A DNA stretch of 64,000 nt from Pseudomonadota bacterium (GCA_025356815.1 JANXQL010000156.1:1-64000); one strand, 5' to 3'. Shown: positions 41,808-51,839, counted from the stretch's first letter. Made by a program: numbers and translations. Notes: generated by a model not told the origin, from the letters alone.

Positions 41808-42184
41808 AGCTCCAGGATGCAGTCCGCCTCGACCGCGGCGCCGCGCGGCAGGGACGCGACGCCGACTGCCGCGCGTGCCGGGTACGGCGCGCTGCAGTAC
41901 TCGGCCATCACTTTGTTCACCAGCGCAAAGTGGCCCAGGTCCGTCAGGTAGATGGTCACGCGCACGGCGTCCGCGAGTGAGCCGCCGGCGGCGTTGGCGA
42001 TGGCCTTGAGGTTCTCGAACACGCGCCGCACCTGCGCTTCCATGTCCCCTGCGACCATTTCCTTGGTGGCGGGATCGAGTGGGATCTGGCCCGAGATGTA
42101 GACGGTATTGCCGACGCGAACCGCCTGCGAATAGGTGCCGATCGCGGCCGGGGCCGCATCGGTGGAGATGATGGTGCGTGCCAT
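41804..42184 (-). CDS. ridA: RidA family protein (enamine/imine deaminase)
   Basis: [38 protein letters not shown]. Confidence 0.93.
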   Translation of the reverse strand: MARTIISTDAAPAAIGTYSQAVRVGNTVYISGQIPLDPATKEMVAGDMEAQVRRVFENLKAIANAAGGSLADAVRVTIYLTDLGHFALVNKVMAEYCSAPYPARAAVGVASLPRGAAVEADCILEL

Positions 42185-42259
42185 GGCCTGTGCAAACTCC
42201 GGCTGGACGAAGGCGCGGATTGTCGCACGGGCGAAGGACCCGCGTCCTGCGCCGCCGGT

Positions 42260-44416
42260 TCAGGCGAGCGAGCGCTCGATCTGCATGACCTCGGACATCG
42301 AGCGGATCGCGCGAATCACGCGCGCCAGCTGGGCGCGGTCACGCACCTGCAGCTCGAAGGTGATGGTGGAGGTGTCCGCGTCGCGCTCGACCACCGAGAC
42401 ATGGCCGATGTTGGTGTGGGTCTCGGCAATGGCGGAGGCGACCGCTGCCAGCACGCCGGGGCGGTTCTGCACCTCGACCTTGAGCTCGGAGGCGAAGCTG
42501 CGGGTCGAGTGCTTCTGCCAGGTCACCGGCAGCCACTTTTCCGGCTGCTTGTGCCAGCCCGACAGGTTCGGGCAATTGGCGCGGTGGATCACGACGCCGC
42601 GGCCGGCCGACAAGAACGCGATGATCGGGTCGTAGGGGATCGGGAAGCAGCAGCGGGCGTAGCTCACCACCAGACCTTCGGTGCCGGCGATCGCGAGCGG
42701 CGCGGCGGGCGGTGCGCCGGCCGTCGAGGTCCGGTCAGCGGGCAGCAGGTGGCGCGCGACCAGCGGCGCCAGCCGCTCGCCAAGGCCTACCCGCTCGAAC
42801 AGCTCATCCGGCTCCTTGAAGCCGAGCTCGCGCGTGGCCTCCTGCACCAGGTCCGCATCGATCGCCTTGAGCGCCAGACTGAACTCCGCCAGCGCCTGGT
42901 TGACCAGTCGCTTGCCGAGGTCCACCGCCTCGCTCTTCTTCATCGTCTTGAGGTAGGCGCGGATCGCGGCGCGGGCCTTGGCCGTCACCACGAAGTTCGC
43001 CCAGGCGGGATTCGGCGTCGCGCCCTTGGCGGTGATCACCTCGGCCGTTTGGCCGTTGCGCAGTTGCGTGCGCAGCGGCACGAGGCGCCGGTCGATCTTG
43101 GCGGCGACGCAACGCCTGCCCACCTCGCTGTGCACGGCGTAAGCGAAGTCCACGCAGGTGGAGCCACGCGGCAGGCGCAGGATGTCGCCCTTGGGCGTGA
43201 ACACGTAGACCTTGTCCGGGAACAGGTCGACCTTGACGCTCTCGAAGAACTCTTCGGGGTTGCCGCCGTCCTGCATGTCCATCAGGCCCGCCAGCCACTC
43301 GCGCGCGCGGTCGTGCGAGGTTGCGCCGGCTTCCTCGCCGCTCTTGTACTGCCAGTGCGCGGCGATGCCGTTCTCGGCCAGCCGATGCATGTCCTCAGTG
43401 CGGATCTGCACCTCCAGCGGCACACCATTGGGCCCGAACAGCGTCGTGTGCAGCGACTGGTAGCCGTTGATGCGCGGAATGGCGATGTAGTCCTTGAACC
43501 GGCCGGGCATCGGCCGGTACTGGCCATGTACGACGCCGAGCGTTCGGTAGCAGGCATCGACCGAGTCGACCACTACCCTGATGCCGAACACGTCGATGAC
43601 TTCCGCCAGCGAGACTTTCTTGCGGCGCATCTTCTGGTAGACGCTGTACAGGTGCTTCTCGCGCGTGTCGACCTGGGCCTTGACTCCGGCCTTGTCCAAC
43701 GCAGCGGCGATCGCCTGCTTGATCTTGGGCAGGAACTCCTTCTGGTTGCCGCGCGCCTTCTTCAGCTCGCGCTCGAGCACCTGATAGCGCTGTGGGTAGA
43801 GCGCGTGGAAGCCCAGGTCTTCGAGCTCCAGCTTGATCGAATGGATGCCCAGGCGGTTGGCGATCGGCGCGTAGATCTCCAGCGTCTCCAGCGCGATGCG
43901 GCGGCGCTTGGCGGGCGGCATCGCGCCGAGTGTGCGCATGTTGTGCGTGCGGTCGGCGAGCTTGACCATGATCACGCGGATGTCGCGCACCATGGCGAGG
44001 ATCATCTTGCGGAAGGATTCCGCCTGCGCTTCCTTGCGGCTCTTGAACTGGACCTTGTCGAGCTTGGAGACGCCGTCGACGAGTTCGGCGACCTCGCGGC
44101 CGAAGCGCTCGAGGATCTCGTCCTTGGCGGTCGGCGTGTCCTCGATGACGTCGTGCAGCAGCGCCGCACAGACGGTCTGGCCGTCGAGGTGCAGGTCGGC
44201 GAGGATGCCGGCGACGGCGACCGGGTGGGTGATGTACGCCTCACCGGTGAGGCGCTTCTGGCCCTTGTGGGCCTCGGAGGCGAGTTCGTACGCCTCCTGG
44301 ATCCGTTCCACCTGCTCAGGCGGGAGATAGGACTCCGCCTTAGAGAGCAGCTGCGAGATCCCCGGGGAGCGACGCCCACCCGGCAGGAAGCTCAGCAGGG
44401 AGGACGCGTAATCCAT
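42260..44416 (-). CDS. spoT: Bifunctional (p)ppGpp synthetase/hydrolase
   Basis: HD domain (AYITHPVAVAGILADLHLDGQTVCAALLHDVIEDT), synthetase (RFKDYIAIPRINGYQSLHTTLFGPNGVPLEVQIRT), TGS and ACT domains. Confidence 0.95.
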   Translation of the reverse strand: MDYASSLLSFLPGGRRSPGISQLLSKAESYLPPEQVERIQEAYELASEAHKGQKRLTGEAYITHPVAVAGILADLHLDGQTVCAALLHDVIEDTPTAKDEILERFGREVAELVDGVSKLDKVQFKSRKEAQAESFRKMILAMVRDIRVIMVKLADRTHNMRTLGAMPPAKRRRIALETLEIYAPIANRLGIHSIKLELEDLGFHALYPQRYQVLERELKKARGNQKEFLPKIKQAIAAALDKAGVKAQVDTREKHLYSVYQKMRRKKVSLAEVIDVFGIRVVVDSVDACYRTLGVVHGQYRPMPGRFKDYIAIPRINGYQSLHTTLFGPNGVPLEVQIRTEDMHRLAENGIAAHWQYKSGEEAGATSHDRAREWLAGLMDMQDGGNPEEFFESVKVDLFPDKVYVFTPKGDILRLPRGSTCVDFAYAVHSEVGRRCVAAKIDRRLVPLRTQLRNGQTAEVITAKGATPNPAWANFVVTAKARAAIRAYLKTMKKSEAVDLGKRLVNQALAEFSLALKAIDADLVQEATRELGFKEPDELFERVGLGERLAPLVARHLLPADRTSTAGAPPAAPLAIAGTEGLVVSYARCCFPIPYDPIIAFLSAGRGVVIHRANCPNLSGWHKQPEKWLPVTWQKHSTRSFASELKVEVQNRPGVLAAVASAIAETHTNIGHVSVVERDADTSTITFELQVRDRAQLARVIRAIRSMSEVMQIERSLA

Positions 44417-44452
44417 CGAGGCTCTGGGCTCTGCGGGTGGGCGGTCTCCGCG

Positions 44453-44749
44453 CTAGTCGCCGAGACCGAATTGCGGGGCGCGGAAGTCGGACGGCAGGTC
44501 AAGCGGGCTGCTGTCCTGCGGCATCATCTGCGGCACCGGCTCCGGGTCCGCCTCGAGCAGCAGGGTACGGTCGACCTTGCCCTCGGCGATTTCGCGCAGG
44601 GCGACGACGGTCGGCTTGTCATTCTGCCATTCGACCAGCGCATCGGCGCCGTTGGCGAGCCTGCGGGCGCGCTTGGCTGCGACGAGCACGAGCTCGAACT
44701 GGTTCTCGACGCTCTGCTTCAGGCAGTCTTCGATCGTGATGCGGGCCAT
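44453..44749 (-). CDS. rpoZ: DNA-directed RNA polymerase subunit omega
   Basis: [36 protein letters not shown]; between spoT and gmk. Confidence 0.93.
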   Translation of the reverse strand: MARITIEDCLKQSVENQFELVLVAAKRARRLANGADALVEWQNDKPTVVALREIAEGKVDRTLLLEADPEPVPQMMPQDSSPLDLPSDFRAPQFGLGD

Positions 44750-44834
44750 GCGGACTCTTTACGGAAAAAGCTAACGGGCCTAGGAGGATACACGAAAATG
44801 CCCGTTGCCGGTCAGGGCTGCGCCGGGCGGGAGT

Positions 44835-45467
44835 TCAGCCCAGCAGGCCCGCGACGAAAGCGGCCAGTCCCGGCCGGTCGGCGGCATACGGGGCCGGGTT
44901 GCCGGCGACGATCTGCTGCAGATCTGCGAGCGCCGTCTCGAAGCGGTCGTTGACGATGACGCAGCGAAACTCGTGCCAGTGGGACAGTTCTGTGACCGAG
45001 TCCCGCAGCCGCCGGGCGATCACCTCGTCGCTGTCGGTGGCCCGGCCCCGCAGCCGGGCCTCGAGGGCCGCCCGCGACGGCGGCAGGATGAAGATGTCGA
45101 TCGCCTCGGGCAGGCGGGCGCGCACCTGTCGGGCACCCTGCCAGTCGATCTCCAGCAGCAGGTCCTGACCGCGGTCGAGCGCGGCCTCGACGCCGGCCTG
45201 ACCGGTGCCGTAGAGGTTGTCGAACACGCTCGCGTGCTCGAGAAACGCCCCGGCTGCGATCATCTGCCGGAATGTCTGCGGGTCCGTAAAGTGGTAGTCG
45301 CGACCGTCCTGCTCGGCGGGGCGCGGCGGGCGGGTCGTGTGCGACACCGAGAACGCAAGCGTGGGGGTGCACTGCATCAGCGCGCGTACGAGGCTGGTCT
45401 TGCCGGTGCCCGAGGGAGCGGCGATCACGTACAGGTGGCCGCGGCGGGTCGGGGTGAGAGCGCTCAA
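44835..45467 (-). CDS. gmk: Guanylate kinase
   Basis: GHLYVIAAPSGTGKTSLVRALMQ; FSVSHTTRPPRPAEQDGRDYHF; start uncertain (TTG at 45467 proposed; ORF open further upstream). Confidence 0.9.
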   Translation of the reverse strand: MSALTPTRRGHLYVIAAPSGTGKTSLVRALMQCTPTLAFSVSHTTRPPRPAEQDGRDYHFTDPQTFRQMIAAGAFLEHASVFDNLYGTGQAGVEAALDRGQDLLLEIDWQGARQVRARLPEAIDIFILPPSRAALEARLRGRATDSDEVIARRLRDSVTELSHWHEFRCVIVNDRFETALADLQQIVAGNPAPYAADRPGLAAFVAGLLG

Positions 45468-45709
45468 CGCGTCACCGTGGGGCCCGCGAGCGGTTGAACA
45501 TAAACTGCCTCGACGCGCTGTCTCATCGCTTGAGTCTACGGTCCTGGGTTGGAGCACCGCCTGCAGCCGGCGGGGAGTCGGGGGCGGATGGTACCTCCGA
45601 TTGGCGCCGCGTCGTGCGCTGCGAATCGAGTGGCTCCATGCAGAAATGCCCGCTCGCGGGCTCGGCAACCGGCGGCGGCTGTCGTAATCTCGGCGAACCC
45701 GCAACCACG

Positions 45710-46540
45710 ATGTGCGCCCCCATGCCGCTTGCAGCCTCCACGGTGGCGGACTACCAGCGCGATGGGGCCGTCGTGCTGCGCGGCGTGTTCCGCAACTGGA
45801 TCGAACCGCTTGCCACGGGCGTCGCCGCGCTGATGGCGGATCCCAGCCCGCGCGAGCGCTCGGTACGCCCGGCCGACGGCTCGGCGCCGTTCTTCCAGGA
45901 CCTGTGTAACTGGCAGCGGATCGAGGCGTTCAGGGCCTTCGTGTTCGACTCCCCGGCCGCGCGGCTCGCCGCCGCCCTGATGGAGTCCGACACGGCCCGC
46001 TTCTTCCACGACCACGTGCTGGTCAAGGCGCCCGGCAACAGCACGGTCACACCCTGGCACCAGGACCAGCCGTACTACTGTGTCAGCGGCGAGCGCAGCG
46101 TCAGCTTCTGGGCGCCGCTGGACCCGGTCGATCGCGCCGTGTCGCTGGAATGCGTGCCCGGCTCCCATCTGTGGGGCGGCAAGGGATTCACGCCGCTGCG
46201 CTTCGACGGCAGCCGGCTCTGTGCGCAGCACGACTTCGAGACGATGCCGGAGGTCGACGCGCGCCGGGACGAGCTGCGGGCGTGCGGCTGGGCGTTGCAG
46301 CCGGGTGACGCGATCGCGTTCGACTTTCGCACGCTGCACGGGGCGCCTGGCAACGCCTCGAGCCGATCGCGGCGGGTGTTCACCTCGCGCTGGGTTGGCG
46401 ATGGCGCGCGTTTCGTCCGTCGCGCCACGCAGGGTTCGCCGGCATTTCCGCACGTGCGGCTCGCGGACGGGGCGCCGTTCGATGCACCTGATTTTCCGCT
46501 GGTCTGGCCACGCCCGGCCGCGGGCGGGACGACACCGTGA
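45710..46540 (+). CDS. Phytanoyl-CoA dioxygenase family protein
   Basis: TPWHQDQPYYCVSGERSVSFWAPLDPVDRAVSLECVPGSHLWG; DAIAFDFRTLHGAPGNAS (Fe/2OG ligands HxD...H). Confidence 0.85.
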   Translation: MCAPMPLAASTVADYQRDGAVVLRGVFRNWIEPLATGVAALMADPSPRERSVRPADGSAPFFQDLCNWQRIEAFRAFVFDSPAARLAAALMESDTARFFHDHVLVKAPGNSTVTPWHQDQPYYCVSGERSVSFWAPLDPVDRAVSLECVPGSHLWGGKGFTPLRFDGSRLCAQHDFETMPEVDARRDELRACGWALQPGDAIAFDFRTLHGAPGNASSRSRRVFTSRWVGDGARFVRRATQGSPAFPHVRLADGAPFDAPDFPLVWPRPAAGGTTP

Positions 46541-46550
46541 AGGTCACCCC

Positions 46551-47105
46551 CTGAGCGGCTCCGCTGAACCGCAGGTCCCGGCCACGCCCTGGCCGCGCTA
46601 CTGGGCGCGGTCCCTGGACATCATCGTCAGCACGCTGCTGCTGAGCATCCCCGTCGGTTTGCTGGTCCCCGGCATGCTCGACGCCGGCGGCCCGTTCGAT
46701 GGAATGGTCGGCGGCCTGCTGTACGAGTGGCTGCTGCTGCCGTTGGTCTTCCTGTTCGACGCCGGGATCTACGCGCTGTGCGGCAACACCTTCGGCAAGT
46801 GGCTGGCGGGGCTGCGGGTGCTGGACGCCGATGGCGGCCGGGCTTCCCGGGCCGCGTACCTGCGGCGTAATTTCGGCGTGTACGTGTTCGGCTTGGGCAC
46901 GGGCTTTCCAGTGCTGGTGCTGGTGTGCCTCGTGCGCAGTTACAGCGCGGCGAGCGCTGGCGAGCGGCTGCGTTGGGATGAGCGCAACGACACGCAGTGC
47001 GTTGCTCCCTTCGCGACCCCGGTTCGCCTCTGGCTCGCCGCCGCGCCGGTTGTCGCGACGAGGCTCATCGGCATGGTGTTGCAGTACCTGCCGTTCGGCC
47101 ACTGA
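46551..47105 (+). CDS. RDD-family membrane protein
   Basis: ATPWPRYWARSLDIIVSTLLLSIPVGLLV; GNTFGKWLAGLRVLDADGGR; start codon unclear (no ATG/GTG/TTG at expected site; CTG 46551 is a guess). Confidence 0.7.
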   Translation: MSGSAEPQVPATPWPRYWARSLDIIVSTLLLSIPVGLLVPGMLDAGGPFDGMVGGLLYEWLLLPLVFLFDAGIYALCGNTFGKWLAGLRVLDADGGRASRAAYLRRNFGVYVFGLGTGFPVLVLVCLVRSYSAASAGERLRWDERNDTQCVAPFATPVRLWLAAAPVVATRLIGMVLQYLPFGH

Positions 47106-47146
47106 CGACGCTGCCGGACGCGCTTGTCGTGACGCGCCTGCCGGGG

Positions 47147-48115
47147 CTACCGCTGACGCCGCCCGGACGCCTTGCGCGTCGATGTCTTTGACGGCGGAGT
47201 TGGCGTAACCGCGGCGGCGATGTTTCGCAGTCGCTCGGTCAATCGCGGCGCCGCGAAGTCGATAAACGCGCGCATTTTCAGCGGCACGAGCCGATGACTG
47301 GCATAGATCAGGCTCACGGGAGTGAGTGCGCATTCGTAATCTGCGAGCACGATCTTAAGAAGTGCCGCACGCACGCCCTGCTCGGCCTGATAGCAGGTCG
47401 TCTGCGCCAGTCCCAGTCCCGAGCACGCCGCCGCGATGGCCGACTCGGCACTTGTCGTCGACAGGCGGGTCCGCAGCGCAAAGCTCCGGTCGTGGCCGTG
47501 ATCCCTGAACCACCAGGTGTTTTGCGGGCGCAGCGTTGACCAGACGATGCAATCGTGGCGCCGCAGTTCCTCCGGATGCCTCGGCACGCCGTGTTGCTGG
47601 AGGTACTCCGGGCTCGCGGTGACCATCCGGCGCACATGCCCGAGGGGCCTGGCGATCAGTCTGCTGTCGGCGAGATCGGCGATCCGCAGCGCAAGGTCTA
47701 CCTGCTCCTCCACCAGATCAACGACGCGATCCACCAGCAGCAGGCGCAGGTTTATCTGCGGATAGGCGGCGAGGAATTCGAGCGCTACCGGTTGCAGGTG
47801 CAGCCGCCCGAAGCCCATCGGCGCGGTAATCGTGAGTTCGCCCTTGGGCGCGCGGTACTCGCCCGTCACGGATTCTTCGGCGTCCTTCAGCTCGTCGAGC
47901 AAACGCTGGCAGTTCGCGAAGAAGGCCTGACCAGTCTCGGTGAGTACGACCTGGCGTGTCGATCGGTGCAGCAGCCGCACGCCCAGTGCCGCTTCGAGGT
48001 CCGCCACGCGCCGGCTGATGGTCGGCAGCGGTATTCCCGTTGCACGCGTCGCGGCAGAAAACCCGCCGGCCCGTGCCACGGCGACGAAGGCGGACATGGA
48101 TTCGAGGCGGTCCAT
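47147..48115 (-). CDS. LysR-family transcriptional regulator
   Basis: MDRLESMSAFVAVARAGGFSAATRATGIPLPTISRRVADLEAALGVRLLHRSTRQVVLTETG. Confidence 0.95.
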   Translation of the reverse strand: MDRLESMSAFVAVARAGGFSAATRATGIPLPTISRRVADLEAALGVRLLHRSTRQVVLTETGQAFFANCQRLLDELKDAEESVTGEYRAPKGELTITAPMGFGRLHLQPVALEFLAAYPQINLRLLLVDRVVDLVEEQVDLALRIADLADSRLIARPLGHVRRMVTASPEYLQQHGVPRHPEELRRHDCIVWSTLRPQNTWWFRDHGHDRSFALRTRLSTTSAESAIAAACSGLGLAQTTCYQAEQGVRAALLKIVLADYECALTPVSLIYASHRLVPLKMRAFIDFAAPRLTERLRNIAAAVTPTPPSKTSTRKASGRRQR

Positions 48116-48119
48116 ATAT

Positions 48120-48134
48120 TCTCTAAAATAGAGA
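48120..48134. promoter_or_regulatory. Palindromic LysR-type box adjacent to LysR start
   Basis: TCTCT-AAAAT-AGAGA in LysR/AhpD-like divergent promoter; contains T-N11-A registers. Confidence 0.5.
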
Positions 48135-48241
48135 TAGTGGTTCTCAATCGTACCGTCTTATCTCCTTAAATGAAATTCTACAGACTGCTCTCCACCGGTC
48201 AGTTGACCGGCAGGTTCGAACCCAACGCCAGGAGCACCACC

Positions 48242-48796
48242 ATGTCCCGTCTGCACACGCCCACCACCGTTGAGACCTCCCCCGAAGCTTCCCGCGCCTC
48301 GCTGGCCGCGGTCGCGCGCAGCCTCGGCAGCGTGCCCAATCTGTTCCGGGTCGTCGGTAACAGTCCCGCCGCGCTGAAGGGCTACCTGGGCCTTGGCGGT
48401 GCGCTGGCCGCGTCCAGTCTGGATGCGAAGACCCAGGAGCGGCTGGCGCTCGTCGTCGCCGAATCCAACGACTGCGACTACTGCCTCTCGGCACACACGT
48501 ATCTGGCTCGCAACGTCGCCAGGCTCGACGATGCCGAGATCACCGCCAATCGCAACGGCACGTCGAACGATGTGCAGGCGGCGGCCGCGGTGCGCTTCGC
48601 GGCACAGGTCGTCGCGGCCCGCGGTCACGTGACGGATGAGCAGTTCGGTGCGGTCAAGGCCGCGGGCTTCAGCGACGCTGCGGTGGTCGAGATCGTGCTT
48701 GCCGTCGCGCTGAACACCTTCACCAACTACATCAATGAAGTGGCTGGGACCGAGATCGACTTTCCGGTCGTGGCCGCACGCCGCCTTGCAGCGTGA
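48242..48796 (+). CDS. Carboxymuconolactone decarboxylase/AhpD-like family protein
   Basis: LALVVAESNDCDYCLSAHTYLARNVARLDDAEI (ExxxCxxCxxxH); FTNYINEVAGTEIDFP. Confidence 0.9.
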   Translation: MSRLHTPTTVETSPEASRASLAAVARSLGSVPNLFRVVGNSPAALKGYLGLGGALAASSLDAKTQERLALVVAESNDCDYCLSAHTYLARNVARLDDAEITANRNGTSNDVQAAAAVRFAAQVVAARGHVTDEQFGAVKAAGFSDAAVVEIVLAVALNTFTNYINEVAGTEIDFPVVAARRLAA

Positions 48797-49023
48797 TAGG
48801 CCTAGGATCGGCATCGGGAGCAGGTCATGGATCGTCGCGGCGGCAAGGTCGCCACCGCCACCGGCGGCAATAGCGAGATCATGACCATGCGCCGGCCCGA
48901 CGGCAGCGCGGAGGTCGTCATCGTCGGCGCCGACGCCGCGACAAGGAGAACGGGGCGTCGGGCGATGGGTCGCCCGGCACCTGTTCCCATGCATCTCAGC
49001 CAAAGATCGCAGCGAGCACTCCC

Positions 49024-49635
49024 ATGACCTACTCGAGCGACATCGCCTTCTCGCCCGCCGTCAAGGCGGTTCAGGCACGCAAGGGATCGCGCGCTAACTA
49101 CGCTCGCATGGAGGACGCCGGATCGTGGGAGACGAGAATCTCGCCGGCGCTGAAGACTTTCATCGAGGCGCAGACCAGCGTGTTTCTGGCAACCGCCAAT
49201 TCGCTGGGACAACCGTACGTTCAGCACCGCGGCGGTCCGCCAGGCTTTCTGGCCGCGCTGGACGAGCAGACCATCGGGTTTGTGGATTTCGTCGGTAACC
49301 GGCAGTACATCACGCTTGGCAACCTGTCCGAGAACCCGAAGGCACAGCTGTTTCTGATCGACTACGCGACTCGCAGGCGCGTAAAGATCTGGGGCGAGGC
49401 GCAGGTCGTCGAGAATGATTCCGAGCTTGCCGGGCAGCTCATGCCGGGCGACTACAAGGCACGCGCCTCGCAAGTGATTATGTTCAAGGTCGGCGCCTGG
49501 GACGCCAATTGCCCGCAGCACATTCCGCAGCGTGTGGAGGCGGCCGATGTCGCTGCGATGATCGCGGAGCGTGACCGGACGATCGCGGAGCTCAAGGCGC
49601 AACTCGCGCGCCTGCTCGCGAGTGCTCCGACCTAG
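49024..49635 (+). CDS. Pyridoxamine 5'-phosphate oxidase family protein
   Basis: AQTSVFLATANSLGQPYVQHRGGPPGFLAALDEQTIGFVDFVGNRQYITLGNLSENPKAQLFLIDY. Confidence 0.88.
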   Translation: MTYSSDIAFSPAVKAVQARKGSRANYARMEDAGSWETRISPALKTFIEAQTSVFLATANSLGQPYVQHRGGPPGFLAALDEQTIGFVDFVGNRQYITLGNLSENPKAQLFLIDYATRRRVKIWGEAQVVENDSELAGQLMPGDYKARASQVIMFKVGAWDANCPQHIPQRVEAADVAAMIAERDRTIAELKAQLARLLASAPT

Positions 49636-50078
49636 ACTCACGCTTCTGATCAAGGAAGTGCGCTGCAACACCACGCTCGGCGCTGGCCGTGGCGACAACC
49701 GCGCACACCAGAGCGAATAGCGGCCCAGCGCGCGCAGGTGCACCGGGCCCGGGAATCCTCAGCCGCTCGCAAGGCGCTGGACGTCTCCACATCGCAGCCG
49801 ACTTCATCTCGGGCAGGAGCAGCCCGGCACGGCTTGGCTGCCGCGGGCGTGTTGACGGCCGGATGCGCTGGCCGTTGCGGGCGGTGCGAAGGGCCCTGGT
49901 GCCGAGGCGGCAGGCAATTTTCTGGGCGTCGTGCCGTTGCACCTGGTGCTCGTCAACGGGCTACTCCTGCCCTCGCGTGCCTCGCCAGACGGCGTTGGCT
50001 AAGCGCGGGCCTGCGCTGCGATGACGCGGGGGAGCCTCGCTCGCCGCGCAGTGCGCCCGGCCGACGACCATCTGGCGT

Positions 50079-50804
50079 CTACCCCGGTGTGTGCTGACGC
50101 TCCCACGGCTCGGGCTTGATTCCCCTGATCAGCAGCCACAGACACAACGCCAGCTCCGAGACGAAACCCGGCAACAGCGTCCACGGGAAAGCGCTCGCGG
50201 CGAGTGGCGGCGCAATGATCCCGGCAAAGCTGTTGAACAGGTAGCCCACGCCGGCAACGACCAGCATGACGCCGATCGACCTGGGCAAATAGCCAGATCG
50301 ATAGATCAAGTAGCCCAGGATCCCGCAGCCAACACCAAAGAAGATCAGGCTGATGCCGTAGCCCTCGCCGTGCAACTGCAGCGACAGGTAGGCCAGCGAT
50401 CGCAGTTGTTGCGGATCGAAGGCGCGAAGGTAGCTGGCGCCTCCGAGCAGCACGACCGCCGCGAGCTGGAAGATCCCGGTAAGACCCAGAATGGCGTCGG
50501 CAACAATCCTGAGAAACGCGGCAAGCAGGGCCAGATTTCGATTCACCGGCTTGAGCAGGACATACAGGATCATCGCCACCGCGACATCCAATACGCAATT
50601 GAGCATGTCGGCGGCGAGACCGAGGCGAAACAGTGTGGGGGCGTTGACGATGTTGTCAGCCGTGGCAGCGGCATTTCCGGACACCATGAGCCTGCCGCGG
50701 ACAAAGGCCTCCGCGAACAGCGCCGTCACGATGATGATCAGGTACAGCGCTCCACCTACGCGGGCGTAAGTTTGCGGCGAGGGGCGAGGACTGCGCTGCA
50801 TCAT
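50079..50804 (-). CDS. DUF4386-like membrane protein
   Basis: TYARVGGALYLIIIVTALFAEAFVRGRLMVSGNAAATADNI; multiple TM segments. Confidence 0.8.
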   Translation of the reverse strand: MMQRSPRPSPQTYARVGGALYLIIIVTALFAEAFVRGRLMVSGNAAATADNIVNAPTLFRLGLAADMLNCVLDVAVAMILYVLLKPVNRNLALLAAFLRIVADAILGLTGIFQLAAVVLLGGASYLRAFDPQQLRSLAYLSLQLHGEGYGISLIFFGVGCGILGYLIYRSGYLPRSIGVMLVVAGVGYLFNSFAGIIAPPLAASAFPWTLLPGFVSELALCLWLLIRGIKPEPWERQHTPG

Positions 50805-50954
50805 GTCGAGTCCCTGGCGGAGCGTCCGGGCGGGGGGCTGCGCACCAGCAGGCCGATCCTAAAATAACAGCGGTCGTTGCTTTAGGTCGTGGGTCGACAG
50901 CAGATCAACAGGGGCAGTGGCTGCTCGCAGCCCCGAGCTAGTTTGCGTCACGAG

Positions 50955-51839
50955 CTACTCCAAATTCTGCACCTGCTCGCGCATCTGCTCGATCAGCACC
51001 TTCATGTCGACCGCCGCGCGGGTCGTCTCGGTGTCCTGCGACTTCGACGAAAGCGTGTTCGCCTCGCGGTTGAACTCCTGCATCAGAAAGTCCAGTCGGC
51101 GGCCGGCGGGCTCGGCGCCGGTCAGCGACTTGCCGACCTCGACCACGTGGCTGGTCAGCCGCTCCAGTTCCTCCTCGACGTCCATCCTCGACAGCAGCAG
51201 CGACAGCTCCTGCTCGAGCCGGTCGCGATTAGCCTCGGCGGGTAGCGCCAGCTGCTGGATGCGTTCTGCGACACGGGCGTGGATCCGCGCCTGGACATCC
51301 GGCAATCGCGCGCGCACCACCGCAACCAGCTCCTCGAGTTGGCGACAGCGCGTGGTCAGCATCGTCGCGATCCGTCCGCCCTCGCTGTCGCGGGTCGCGG
51401 CCAGCGCCGCAAGCGTCTCGTTGAGCAGCGCGCCGGAGTCGGCCAGCATCGGCGAGGCGTCGCGCTCGCGGTCGCGCAGCACGCCCGGCCAGCGCATCAG
51501 GTCCAGCGGCGTCGGCTGTGCCAGCGAGCCGCCGTGCTGGGTCGCGCGATTGGTCACCTCGTGGCTGCGTGCGATCAGCTCGTCGAGCAGCGCGGTGTCG
51601 AGTTCCAGTGAGGCCCGACCGCCGCTGCCGCCCCGCAGATACAGCGATGCGTCTACCTTGCCACGACGCACTGCGCCCTGAATGGCTTGGCGCAGATCGC
51701 TCTCGGCGCCGCGCAGTTCCTCGGGGAGCCGCAGGCTGATCTCGAGGTAACGGTGGTTGACCGTGCGCAGCTCCCAAACGAGGGTGCCGTAGTCGCCCGC
51801 ATGTTCGCGGCGGGCGAAGCCTGTCATGCTGCGGATCAT
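50955..51839 (-). CDS. yicC: YicC family endoribonuclease
   Basis: MIRSMTGFARREH...VWELRTVNHRYLEISLRLPEELR; GRRLDFLMQEFNREANTLSSKSQDTE. Confidence 0.94.
   Translation of the reverse strand: MIRSMTGFARREHAGDYGTLVWELRTVNHRYLEISLRLPEELRGAESDLRQAIQGAVRRGKVDASLYLRGGSGGRASLELDTALLDELIARSHEVTNRATQHGGSLAQPTPLDLMRWPGVLRDRERDASPMLADSGALLNETLAALAATRDSEGGRIATMLTTRCRQLEELVAVVRARLPDVQARIHARVAERIQQLALPAEANRDRLEQELSLLLSRMDVEEELERLTSHVVEVGKSLTGAEPAGRRLDFLMQEFNREANTLSSKSQDTETTRAAVDMKVLIEQMREQVQNLE

Noticed and set aside
48205-48225. GGTTCGAACCC resembling a tRNA T-loop
   Set aside because: Flanking bases do not form a T-stem and no acceptor, D or anticodon arms are present
49592-49942. Minus-strand ORF with IPGPGAPARAGPLFALVCAVVATASAERG resembling a PEP-CTERM anchor
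   Set aside because: Poor motif match, no recognisable secreted domain upstream, overlaps the PPOX-like gene end
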